Part shown: positions 1-11,927 of the stretch, piece after piece
How positions within the stretch are numbered: position 1 is the stretch's first letter
How the letters are laid out: each line of letters starts with the position of its first letter
Source of the DNA: Cryptomeria japonica
Taxonomy: Eukaryota; Streptophyta; Pinopsida; Cupressales; Cupressaceae
Assembly (NCBI RefSeq): GCF_030272615.1
Contig: NC_081408.1
Span: 402,223,889-402,287,888, forward strand
Direction of reading: 5' to 3'
DNA: 64,000 bases
Notes under the pieces: model-generated
Told to the model about the DNA's origin: nothing
Database searches by the model: none
What the model saw: the letters and a program-made list of their open reading frames with translations, nothing else
Position numbers and translations under genes: made by a program

Positions 1-893
1 AGAACATAATTAAATAAATGAGGCACTAAATAGTTAAATACTCAAACCAATAAAATATTAAACATTAATTAAATAATCCTTACAAAATTATTAATTAAAT
101 AGATACTATAATTCTAAAAATCATAAATCAAATAATCAAATGCTCAAATAGATAAAATTAAATAGTCAAAATAAATATTACTAACTATTAAATCATGCAT
201 CAAATAATCAAATAGTCAACCACAACAAAAATAACCACATAGCCAAATAGATCAACCATACTCACAAATTGAAAGAGCCAAGCTGACAACTGACATGACA
301 AATTGTGCATAGTGACAGTCTTAGACCTAGAGTACGTGAACAGAACTTATGTCATCTCCGAACCATATAAGCCATTGGAACTAAAGACGCGTTCAGGCCT
401 ATGAAGCCAGGTGGAGTCGATGTCTGGTGCCTGCAAAGTCCCGCAACCACAAAATGACAATACAACATATACGTATATGTATCATAACAGGCAAGTGATA
501 GAGTCGCAACGACACATCCCACTCACAAATGAGTGATGTGGAATCGTCCCTATCACGAAGACAGTCAAATAATAGTCAAACACATCTCATAAGCATCTCA
601 TCAAATGTAATCATGAAATAAGGTTCGTGTAATCATAACCAACATTAAATCCATGATCAATATAATCTATCACATAATAAACATATAGTATCTATCAAAT
701 CACATGACAATAATGATAGTATCAACATCGTATAAATCATCCTAAAATAGCATATGCCTGATAATGTCTATCATCACAATGCGTAATTAAAACACATGAA
801 TATTCATCATCCAAATCATCATAAATAATCGAGGTAAGTCTATCACGCATGAATTAAAAGTCAACTCTAATCAAAACAAGTCTGGACACTACA
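1..893. repeat. Partial LTR of family D, cut by the window edge
   Basis: The stretch 303-893 resembles 10690-11922, the end of the long LTR-like unit D. The clearest match is around 390-425 against 10775-10815, sharing GCCAGGTGGAGTC and a following CCTGCA. A second shared block is a CTCAC/GTGAG stem near 518-535, matching 11555-11570. The AT-rich run 1-302 resembles 10470-10600 in composition. The likely terminus is the ACTACA ending at 893, where D ends in GGTATTACA. The start lies outside the window. Similarity is patchy, so the exact end is uncertain. Confidence 0.45.
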
Positions 894-2639
894 TGAATCT
901 TGTTATATACTTATTGCCTTTTATTCAATCTACTGTCCTTACTTTGATAGTGAGTGCTACAACTATCCTTTGCTGTCCTACGTTGTCTATGCTTTTGATG
1001 GATGCGCATTCCTTGTCTTTTACTTGCCCTTGGCCCCTATGGTTATCAATAATCACAAGAGTCTCAAGAATTATGTAACTGCTCTTATGCTCATGCTTTG
1101 ATGATGTGCCTTTAGCTGTCAATGTGTAGACACAAGTCTGTGCTCTTTGGAGGATGATTTCCTTCTTAGTTTACTGTATTCTACTGTCAAAACCCTATAC
1201 CTCATAAGAATATTACAAATTGGCTTATTGAGGTACATGATTGATATTATCACTTTCACCATAGATTGCACTGTGAAAATACCTTCTAGACTTTACTGTG
1301 AATAATGAATCTTTAAGGTCTGTTGAGAATGTATCTTTGAATAGGACTGTGAGGCTGCAATGTCTTTAATGACCTTCAGGAGGTTGGCAACACTACTCTA
1401 AGACTGTATCTTACACTGCTCTTGACCATTTAAGCCCGCAAACTACCTGTCTTATTCATTTGGCTTCATGATCATTTGACCTTGGGTAGTAAAAAGGATC
1501 TTGACTGTGGCTCTCTATTTGTTCTTGACATAAATGATGCCCTCAAAACCTTGTGTTGCCTATTTGTTGTCCATCAATGGATTAACTCTTGACTGTATCA
1601 GAGCAGCTACTCTTATCATTTTTCTCATAGATTCAAGCACATTCTTGATCCGTATTCTAATGTTCATGGGTGCAGTGACCTTGTAGATGCATCTTGAACA
1701 TGTATATCAAAACTTTGACTATGAATTTATTTCTATTTGCTGAATCTTTGAGCTCAATATAGCAGATTAAAATATTTCTTCATTTTGTATTGGTGTTCAT
1801 TCATAAACAAAGACTTAGACATACCCATATCATACACAAAATAATGAGAAAAGAGCTGCGATTTCCACTAAAGACTGCCTTATAAAGATGACTTTAAAGG
1901 GCGTATAAAGATGACTTTAAAGGGCGTAGAAGGAAACCCTACCTCATCATGCACTTTAGCTAGAACTTCTCCGATCTTATGGTAACTGGTGTGTGAAGCC
2001 TTGTGACTATTCTCTCTACATGTATACTTCTACATGATCTTGATGTGAGTTCAACAAGACTTAACTCACGTTTTCCTTTGCATTCACAATTTCTTGTCCA
2101 CACTCGATCTTTGAGAATAGATTGCTAATCTTCTTGATCACTGCTTCTTTTACGCATAACCATTGCATTTATGAGATGAATGTCCAATCTATGGCTTCTT
2201 TGGCGGTGATAACACTATCACTACTTGAGAACTGTTGTTTTTCCACCTTTGGCAGCCATGAAAAACTATGTACGTGAAATTAGGGCATCTTCCCTTTGCC
2301 TTTTCTTAACTGTGACTTAAGCTTTAGTTTTTCTTTAAACTTTAAAAGATTTTCCCTCTCAATTTCAAGGAGACCACGCGCTTTCCTTCCTTCCTTGCTT
2401 TTTTGGAAAAGGATTTCTACAAAGAATAAAATCTTAAGGAGGGGCTTTTGACATGTATGACATTATTATTTATGTTTTATTAAATCAAAGACTATTGATT
2501 TGATTTAATATTTTGCCCTATTCCCATATTTGAAAGTCTTCAAACATTAACCATAAAGACCTAGCATACTCTATGGAGCTATTTTTAGCTTGAGGCAAAA
2601 TAAGTAACAAATGGGTCAAAAAATAGTAAAGAGCTTAAA
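894..2639. other. Unrecognised sequence, no gene seen
   Basis: No coding frame longer than about 65 codons and no recognisable domain was found on either strand. The stretch is rich in short ACTGTG/CACAGT words between about 1200 and 1620, without a clear period. The one definite structure is the 23-bp tandem duplication at 1881-1926. It may be decayed internal sequence of the element whose LTR ends near 893, but no primer-binding site follows that end. Confidence 0.4.
1881..1926. repeat. Perfect 23-bp tandem duplication
   Basis: Two identical 23-bp units lie at 1881-1903 and 1904-1926, each beginning TATAAAGATGACTTTAAAGG. No third copy is present. This is most simply a recent local slippage duplication. 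Confidence 0.9.
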
Positions 2640-3968
2640 AAGGAGGTTGTCCTAGTTCTTCAAAATTATGTACAAATAGCTTCAACTATTACTTCTCCAA
2701 GTTGGGTGCTAGATATGGTTTATTTCCTACAAACCAAGGAGTACCCACAAGGTATGGATAGAGAAAAAAAAAGGTATTACATGCTGCTATCCATTTCATA
2801 GGTGCTCTTGAGTGACATACTTTTTAATAAATATTTCAATGGAGTGTTTCTTACATGTGTATTGAGACTAAATATATTGACAAAGTTTTGCACGAGTTCC
2901 ATGAAGGGATAGTTGGTGGACACTTTGCACCAAGAAAAATAACACTTAATATTATGAAAGTAGGATATTATTGTCTTAGTTTATGAAAAGATGCAAATGC
3001 TTGGGTGAGAAAATGAAAAAAGTGAGCTTTTTTTTTAGGAAAAGAGAGACTGGCAGCTCTTCCCTTGCAACCCATTCAGGTTGAACAATTTTTCATGAAA
3101 TGGAGTATTGATTTTATTGGAGCCATAAACCCACCCTCTATTGTTGGTAATAAGTGGGTACTTACTGCTACTTATAATTTGACTTGTTGGACTGAAGTTG
3201 CGGTACTCAAAGAAGCTACAAAAATTATTATGTTAAATTTTTATGAAGATCTATTGAGAAGATTTGATGCTCTTGATTCTTTTTTTTATAATACTTTGGC
3301 TTTTGTGGGAACCAAAAATACTAAATGGGTTGTGAGGAATGAAATTTTCTTAAATACTCCTTCAAACTACTACCCTCAAGGGAATGGACCAGTTGAGTTG
3401 ACAAACAAATTTTGATCCAGATCATTAAGAGTACTATTGAAGGCAACCAAAGGGAATGGAATACCAAACTAAAATAAGCACTATGGGTTGATAGAATAAC
3501 TCTAAAAAAATTTACAAGTCATTCACCGTACATGCTATTTTATGGCAAAGAAGCAAGATTTCCTATTGCCTTGAGTTTCCAACTTTTTATTTGGTCAATC
3601 GACTAGAAATGATTAAAGAAGAACCCATGAAAATAAGGTTAGCACAAATGGTTGAGCTGGAGGAGAGAATAAATGAAGCCATGAAGACAATGGATTTGCA
3701 CCAAGAAAATGTTAAGAGGTATTTTGACAAGAGGGAACACCCTAGAAACTTCAAGGTAGGTGATATATTCCTCAAATGAGATGAGCTAAAGAGAAAATCT
3801 TGTAAATACTCGAAGATTGATTCATTTTGGAGTGGACCATAAATTTTTTATTGCAAGCAACACAATGCTTACCAGTTGTCCAAATTGGAACAAAAGATGA
3901 AACCAATCCCAGTGAATGGGATTCACCTCAAGCATTATTTATGAGGTATAATCAATATTTTGTACATA
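2640..3968 (+). pseudogene. Decayed Ty3/gypsy integrase (end of pol)
   Basis: This is the last part of a gypsy polyprotein, the enzyme that inserts element cDNA into the genome. The zinc-binding start is visible near 2890-2935 (LHEFHEGIVGGHFA). The catalytic core is an open frame at 3065-3415: the first Asp is in SIDFIGA, and the block YYPQGNGPVELTNK has Val where the catalytic Glu is expected. The end of the domain is recognisable at 3720-3968, with NFKVGDIFLK and then NAYQLSKLEQ followed by a PVNG-H-LK-Y ending. Several stops and frame changes interrupt it, and the Glu loss alone would inactivate it. No reverse transcriptase is visible upstream, so the fragment is 5'-truncated. Family assignment is firm; the left border is approximate. 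Confidence 0.8.
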
Positions 3969-5247
3969 TTCAGATAGGTTTTAGAAATCCAATAAGTGCT
4001 TTAGAACATGTCCTTGTCTAGTTTTCTTTCCTCCAAGTGTTGATGCACATTTGTTTTCATTTGGGTCGGTTGTAGTGTTACTTTTAGTAACGATTCTTGT
4101 TGTCTTGGATGGGTATAGTAGTAGTATCAAGTCTGATTTTGAGTTCTTTTTAGGTCTTTGTGACTATTATGCCTAATGGATTATAAAGACAACTGATCTA
4201 TATATTTTAGTAGGAAAAACTAAAGCAGAGCTTGCCAAGTTCTATTTTTCTCTTGGGCCTAAATTGACTTGAATAACGGGGTCTTAGTGTTTTAAGGTCT
4301 CATGTCAATTCCTCGATGACATATATTTGAGTTTCTACAAGACAAAATCATAATAAGATTGTTTGTCCATATGTTTAGCCCTTGCATCTTGGTCTAATTT
4401 TAGATATAAAAGGAGGGTCATAATATTTGTTGGGATCCTAATAATCTTATTTTTTCCTAAAAATGCCAAGTTTTATTTAAATGCATAGTTTAGGGAAGAG
4501 TCATTTTAACCTTTGTTGAAAGATATTAAGAGAGAACTCTCATGTTGAAAAGAAAGTCTACATGTTGTATACCTATTTTAGGGTTTTTGTTTTCATGGCA
4601 TTGAAGCATTTTTCAATTTGGACATCAATTTCCTTGAGTGATTCCATGTTGTAGCTACTAAAAAATATTCATGGCACTTTGAAGGAGGTTATATGCCATT
4701 CACGTTGCATATCCTATGCTTTTACAACGAGTCTTCACATTTAGAATAGGGCACCTTGCTCTTTTGAATGTCACCACAATACAAACATAAAGGGAAGACT
4801 TCCATCCACACTGTTGAGAGAAAAATGGTATTATGTTGCAACAAAAATGAAAGAGAATTCAACACATTTTAGGTCTTGTGAGTTCTCTTTCTACATACTA
4901 CCATGTATTCCTCAAGATATTTGATGCATATTATTTTAAGGCTAGATAAGTTTCATTTGAAAATATTTCATCTCATTGGTTCTTTAGTAAACTAGTCCAA
5001 ATACTCATAAAGAGGTTTGCAAAAACTTTATGAAAGGTATAGTGAAAGAATGTAGTGGAAGATAATTTTTACAATGTGAATGTCACTGTTGAACACCATA
5101 ATAGCTATTTTGAAAGATGAGCTAACATGATAAGCTTTGTTGCTATATGGTTTTCAAAAGCACAAACATCAAAATCACCCATTTTATGGGATGTTTTATT
5201 TTTAAGGATCCATGACAACCATATAGATTTTGTCTATTTGGAGGTTG
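3969..5247 (+). other. 3' flank of gypsy fragment with possible PPT and LTR start
   Basis: Past the integrase there is no coding sequence. The purine run AAAAGGAGGG at 4409-4418, soon followed by TGTTGGGATCC at 4428, looks like a polypurine tract and a 3' LTR start in the right place, 460 bp after the pol end. No matching LTR end or second LTR was found. The remainder is unrecognised. Confidence 0.35.
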
Positions 5248-6617
5248 TGGTAGCGAATAGGTTTTTCTACCAAACTCTATATTCTAATGCCCAAACATGT
5301 AACAATCTAACCAACAATTGAGATGGGTATGATTTCCTTCTATACCCACTCTCTACTTCTTTACAAGGCGTAACTACCTTCTGATAATCAACAATAAATA
5401 TTAAAACTATGGATGATTTTAACCAAAAAGCAAATAAGGAATAGATTTTAACCAAAAGTTTTTTAAAGATAGAGAAACATAATAGAGATAGGAAAAAGAA
5501 TACAAAGATTCTCTTTTTATACAACTTTCTTAAAATATCATCATATTATTTGTTCAAAGCCAACTTTTGTACAACAATATACATAATTTATCATAAAAGG
5601 ATTTTAATAGATACTAAGAAGAGTCATTCGAGAAGAAACATATTCAACATAAGAAGAATAAGCATCCATTAATCATAACACAAATTTCATGATTCATAGA
5701 ATTGCATTGAGATAACCTTATTCGTATCTATAAAAAACTTGCAGTGTTTCTTGAAAATAAAGTTTCTTCACAAAAGCCCAAAAAAGGGGTCCTCTAATCA
5801 CTACCGATCCTTAACATATATAGAAATTTATTCATGACTCTCTCAAGAAGCAACAGTTTCTTGAAAATGACCATTTCCACAAAGAAAACTAAAAAGCCAT
5901 TAAATCATATGTGTGGTACAATAGAAACCATAATTCAAAAGCCAAAAATCCCCTAATCCTATGCTATTTACATTAATTCAAAATTACTAAGACTAATTAT
6001 CAAGGGGGACTGGATTCCTTTAAGCTTTGAGTACTAGTTGGAGTTGCGTGTCATGCAATTCATCCTTTTTCTCTTCCTCTTCTATTACCACAATCACTCT
6101 CATGTACTCAACGAAACTCATTTTGCACTCCCACACCAAAGTAGTCAATCTAGAGAGGATGTCTTCTTGTGGGTCTTCCGTAAATTCCATACCAGGTTAA
6201 ACCACTGGAGCAGTATCATTCCCTGACAACACCATCCTTCAAGGTTAAATTTCATTTCCATAGTAGGAGGTACTCTATCTCAGCAATATGTCACCGACAA
6301 GATACTAAAGTGAATTGCTTCAAGTTGGGTTTCTTGCTGCGATAATTTCTTCTTGTAGGCATCAATTATGATTTTCTGCTTGTCTATCCTCTTTCCTTAA
6401 GGTATTGATTGCCCTCATGTATTTAGAAAAATTAATCAATTATTTCCAAGCTAATGCGCTTAGTCTAGAAATGATGTCACTCTATTCATTTTACAACCAA
6501 TTCAAGTCATGCTGGCTTACAAGAAACTGGTCTTCATGGGGTAACACCATTTCTATTTGAAATGGGAGAGCAACCCATACTGAAAAATGACTAAAATGGG
6601 AATTACGAGGACTAACA
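5248..6617. repeat. Degenerate copy of LTR family R1
   Basis: It aligns by eye with the unit at 28250-30344. Shared blocks include CCAACA(G/A)TTGAG followed by CTCTCTACTT and TTTACAAGGCG near 5308-5370 (against 28313-28370). Another is TTTCTTGAAAATGA near 5851-5864 (against 29669-29682). A likely terminus CTAACA lies at 6612-6617. No target-site duplication was found, so both ends are estimates. Short minus-strand runs near 6150-6550 look protein-like but contain many stops and match nothing I know. Confidence 0.5.
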
Positions 6618-7330
6618 ACTCTCTGTCTTCTTTGGGAAGACACTAATACGTTGCTCTAGCCAACTTTGGCAAGTAATAATGAGTTTAAAAATATCACCAT
6701 TTCTTATTTATTTCAAACTCATTAAATGTTGGCTCGTGAGGAGTAATATCACCTATTTTCAAAAATGGCACAACCACCTTTGCATGCCTTTCTCCATCCA
6801 ATCTGTCATAAAGAAGCCACACTTTCTATATTTTTTGAAATATTGTGCCTTGGGAAAGTGAGTCTCAACAAAGTTGGGCAGTTATTGACTTCGTGAACTG
6901 AGAAGCGTGCTGAGCAAGAGATGTCTTGAGCTCAAAATCATCCGACATGCTGACTTCAAGTGATGACCATTTTATTTAGCTCTTGGTGATATGTGATTAT
7001 TGGAGAGTAGTTGGGTAATCGACGTATTTTGGAACTTGTAAATAATTTGTGAAGAAGTACTGGTCTTCTATATTTAGCCAACTAGCCAATTACAGAGGGA
7101 TAGAATTGACCGACAAAATGACTTTTGAGAACTAAGGGAGAGATCGGGTAATTAATACTTTGGCAAACTTGGGAAGTGTGAAGATCGAGTTCAAAAATTA
7201 ATGTTTTTTAATTCAAAGCATGAATCCAATGGATGAGGCCACTCAAAAGGGATGTAAAAAATTAGGGTAATAGGTTGCAATGAAGCAAATCTATTAAATG
7301 TAAATCTTTGAGGTTTGAACCAAAATAAGA
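6618..7330. other. Unrecognised sequence, no gene seen
   Basis: About 700 bp between the R1-like copy and the TSD of unit D. No coding frame, RNA gene or repeat was recognised. It is the sequence into which unit D inserted, and it should continue at 11928. Confidence 0.4.
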
Positions 7331-9318
7331 GATTATGTAATGCCCCACCAGGAAACCCCGAAGGGATAAAACTAAAACACTTGAAAAGATTGTAAATAAT
7401 TTTTTTTTAAAAAACTTTAATAAACTAAATGATGCATTAAGATAACATTACATTTAATTTGCACAATGAAATACTTAACTTAACATAAACTCCTAAAGGG
7501 TTTCCCAACAAGGTTTACACAATTAAGCTAAACATTTCTTTACATTAATTAATCCACTTAAGATGATTTAATCATAAAGACTCAATTACATTATACAATG
7601 ATTGTTTCATACAATTGCATGTGATAACATTAACATGTCTATGTTTAATTCATGATGATTCTTTCCATTACATTACATCAGTGATTCTAATAAAAGATAT
7701 ACATTTAAATCCAATACCCATCAATACATCTCCTTTACATTTCAAGGTTTAAATGATATTACATTGCACATAATCACTAAGACTCATAAGAACACATAAT
7801 GTTTACATTAAAATTACATCTTGCCATGAAGGCATACATAACCAAAAGATACATTTGACCACATGAGGTCCAAGAGATACAAGAATGATCCAAGAAGAAC
7901 AAAAGAGGATCCACTGGTACAACGAGATGAGAAAATCCTAAAAGGGCAACTGGAGCACCTGAAAAGCTAATCCCTCGCAAGAAGGGAACGAACAAAACTC
8001 TGGTGGAAATTGGCACTACCACCCAACCATGTGGCCCAAAAAGGAACCACCCCTCCATGCTAGGAGATAGAAATAAGGCCCTCAAGCAAACCACTATAAA
8101 GCATCACATGGTCTAACATGTATATCATATACACACATAAAGCATAAACATACATATATGACTCCCACAAGAGTGCTCCAAGTAAAAATCAACACAAGAC
8201 TACACACTACTGAACATAAGGGAAGAGTGTCACTACATAGTTGGTATGGGTTATCTTGGCATGCCTCCATATGCCCTGGCCCCCATCCTGGGTTATCCTG
8301 GTAGCCTCTCCCGAATCCCCGACCCCCATCCATGAGTCATGCGGACCCAACAAACCTTTCATGAAGACAAGGTGGCTGGTTTTCCTTTCCAGGTCTTCCC
8401 ACTACATCCTGAGTCTGTACTAGCACTCAACCATGAGCGGGGCACAATTAATCTTATTTAATGTTTGAAACCTAAACCCCCTAGTATATTATTAGGTTAT
8501 CACTTAATTATCCAACTTCTGAGGGGTTATCCTGGTAGCCACTTTGGGCCCCCATCCCCACTCAGAAGCCACTATCCCATATGACACTACACAACCTCCA
8601 AAGAACTCTAAGGCAACACAAAGGCCAAGTAACACCACGCAGAGTTCAAGCACAACTGAATGAACAATAAGGTTACATAATTCCTCTACCAAGGTGTAGC
8701 CAACTAGAGGTAATACAATACTATTCAGTCACTCCTATGATGTGACCACATGAAGGGACAAGCAAGAAAAGCCACCATAAACCACTTAACCAAATAAATT
8801 GTACAAATAACTCGCATTCAACCATATTCCAACACAAACATGAGGATAATGTCCCTTTTCATAAAAACACCAGAATACTCCAACGAAGTAAAAGAATATC
8901 CCATCAAGTTCACTTGCCTTAAAAAAACAAATCAAGATACGACCAAATAGAGGGAACAACAAGGAAATCAAAGTCAACATTCAACCAATTATCTTGTCAA
9001 CAAAGAAAACAACTTGAATTCGAAACATACTCAAATACATTGATAATTTTCCTTTTTCCACAAAAATGAACCAATAAGTTACCAAACCCAAAATTGGCTA
9101 AAAATGGGTTCATTGCACTTAAAATTTCTAATTAAGTCCAAACAAATACAACAACCATATAATTGAAAACAAAATCATTATTAATACAAAATATGGATAT
9201 TTTCCAATTAAAGGCAATTGAACTAAATTTTAGCCCAAGATTACAAATAAAACTCCATTTCACCAAATAATCACTCAATCTTAACATCTAAATCATAATA
9301 GGTAATTCCAAAATATGC

Positions 9319-9321
<3 letters not shown>

Positions 9322-9413
<92 letters not shown>
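9322..9413. repeat. (AT)n microsatellite
   Basis: An uninterrupted TA dinucleotide run of about 92 bp inside unit D. Confidence 0.97.
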
Positions 9414-9415
<2 letters not shown>

Positions 9416-9629
9416 AAGCATATAAAATTTCTCATTTAAAAAAAAAATCAGAAAAACATTTCCAAAAAGAATTCACTAATCATCTTTTTGTACCAAATCA
9501 AAACTGACAAATAACTAAACTGGGACTGGGTCCCTTTTTCTTTTTCTCTTTTTTTTTTCACAGTAGATTGGCGTTTTCTATTTGAAGTGATGGGCGTGAT
9601 GTGCAAAGCAAAGAGGGGAGTCTGTTTGG

Positions 9630-9765
9630 TGGGGTGTGCAACCCCACGTAGGTGGGTTGCAGTCCATGTGGGTGGGTCTGCAGGCCATTACGTGGCTTGC
9701 AACCCACCAAGTGGCCTACAATCCACGTAGGTGGGTGCCCCCACATAGTGGGTGTGTGGGGTTGA
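9630..9765. repeat. GC-rich iterated CCACGTAGGTGGG motif
   Basis: In an AT-rich surround, this 135-bp stretch repeats CCCACGTAGGTGGGTT (near 9645), CCATGTGGGTGGGT (near 9664) and CCACGTAGGTGGGT (near 9723). Related CCCAC/GTGGG words are scattered between them. Each unit is itself a short inverted repeat, with CCCAC and GTGGG around GTAG. It lies inside unit D and could fold into small hairpins. Confidence 0.75.
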
Positions 9766-10858
9766 GCCTATGGCTCCCCCACACAGTCAAAGTTTTAATT
9801 TAATTTCTTTTTTTGTAAATTTTTTAAAACAAAGCAAATCTGAAAATAAGAGATCTCCCAGCCAATAATGGATTTTTCTCCCCTGCTCAGAATATGATAT
9901 CAAAGTTGAAAGCAAAACACTCAAATCATGCAAACAAGCCTTTGAAATTGAGATTCTCACACCAATTTTGAAGAAATATTATATGCATCAATCAAAATTC
10001 AAAATGAACAACAAGAGATTGAAAATTTCCAACCTCCAATAGCTTCCTGGATGAAAATTTGAGAAGAGCAGTCCAATCTTCTTTTCCCATGCAAGAATTC
10101 TTCGCCAAAATCCAATTTTTTTCCAAATGCAAAGACCTTCCTTTTTTTTTTCTATTCTCATGAAAACACCCCCCATATAAAGTTTTTTTTTTTTTTCTAA
10201 AATATATTTTTTTAGGTCAAAATTTCTTTTCTCCAAAATTCAAATTGAATTATTTTCCCCAAAATGAAAACAAATTCAATTTTAATTAAATTTAAATAAA
10301 ATTTCTCACCCCAAAAAGTCAACAAGATAAATATCTTAAAAAGTCTAATTAACTTTTCCAAAGACACATAACATAATATTAAATCCAATATAGGATATAT
10401 TTAAGAAATCATTTAATTAGATGGATAGTAAGATTGATTTATTTATTTTATAATATAAGGGTCCTATTTTAAGTTAACCCTTATTTAATTCATACCTGAC
10501 AACAAATATTAATTATTAAATACTCTAAATTATTTAATAATTAATCACACATGAAATACTACTAAGAAGGATATAATAAATTCACAAAGCACATGACACA
10601 TAAACTCAACTCCACAAAAATAAGAAAATGTCCCACATACCAACATCGGAAAGGTGGCCTAATTGGCGATCCGACAGGGTTGACAAATGACTGACAATTC
10701 TCACAATTGAGTAAGGTAGGGGTGATATTTAGGGCCTTAAGACTATCTCCTCCACTTCCATCAGATTAACTAGGTACGCTCAGACCTGTGGAGCCAGGTG
10801 GAGTCAGTACCTTGTACCTGCATGATACTTGTACCTACAATTCCTACATCACTGAACC

Positions 10859-10862
10859 ATAC

Positions 10863-10924
<62 letters not shown>

Positions 10925-11284
10925 ATACACATATATGTATATACATATATATATATATATATGTATATACATATATGTGTATATACATACATACATACAT
11001 ACATATATATATGTGTGTGTGTGTATGTATATATCTATGTATATGTATATGTATATACACATACACATACACATATATACATATACATATATGTATATAT
11101 GTATATATGTGTATGTGTATGTGTATATACATATACATATACATAGATATATACATATACATATATACATATACATATATATACATATATATACATATAT
11201 ACATATATATACATATATACATATATATACATATATATACATATATATACATATATACATATATATACATATATACATATATAT

Positions 11285-11316
<32 letters not shown>

Positions 11317-11500
11317 ATACATATATATATACATATATGTATACATATACATATATGTATACATATACATATATGTATATATATACATATGTATGCATAT
11401 ATGTATATATATACATATATGTATATGTATACATATATGTATATGTATACATATATGTATATATATATGTATGTATATATATATATGTATATATATATAG
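10859..11500. repeat. Compound TA/TG/CA microsatellite, about 640 bp
   Basis: Alternating purine-pyrimidine sequence made of ATAC, ATAT, GTAT and GTGT words runs for about 640 bp. Long open frames on both strands here, reading Tyr-Ile/His/Val/Cys repeats, are artefacts of the stop-free dinucleotide pattern and are not genes. Confidence 0.95.
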
Positions 11501-11927
11501 ATATCTTCAAACACTATAGACACACCAGTGAAGGAGAATCATGACGTTTCGTGTCTCACCGAAGTGAGTGACAAAAAATATTCTCCTCGCACCCCATACA
11601 GATTGCACACATATAAATGAAGACATATTCATAGTGCAACTCATATATAAATTAAATGTGTTAGTCCATGGTCAATAACCCATAATTTAAAATTAACATT
11701 TCATCATCTACAAAGATATACTGCATAGGCAAAATTGACATCTAGTCATCCATAAGGATATAATACATAATCAACATTCACTGAATCGTAGATCAAAACA
11801 TAATCCATCATATCATAATATCTTAATAAATTATCACTACAAGGTGTATCCACAAAATTACTGAAAGGTCAACCATGGACAAACTAGGTTAAAAAGAGTC
11901 TGATCAAGGGAGGGGTATTACAGATTA

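Larger units (their letters stand above)
7336..11922. mobile_element. Very long solo-LTR-like element D with TSD GATTA
   Basis: The unit begins TGTAATGCCCC and ends GGGGTATTACA, an almost perfect terminal inverted pair of the TG...CA type. It is flanked by a perfect 5-bp direct repeat GATTA (7331-7335 and 11923-11927). Together these define an LTR-retrotransposon-type insertion of 4587 bp. I see no second copy of either terminus inside, no primer-binding site and no pol or gag frame, so it looks like one very long solo LTR. A terminally repeated derivative with unrecognised internal LTRs is not excluded. Its length is inflated by an (AT)n tract and a 640-bp TA/CA/GT-rich microsatellite. GGTTATCCTGGTAGCC occurs twice (8293 and 8525). 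Confidence 0.75.

Noticed and set aside
4409-4440. Polypurine tract and LTR start as a firm element boundary
   Set aside because: Only one side is visible, without TSD or second LTR, so it is kept only as a tentative note.
6038-6226. Possible small host protein near 6038
   Set aside because: 62 codons, no recognisable domain, inside an LTR-like repeat copy.
10770-11544. Open frames of 160-248 codons on both strands reading Tyr-Ile/His/Val/Cys repeats
   Set aside because: They lie in a TA/CA/GT microsatellite that has no stops in several frames on both strands; composition explains them.
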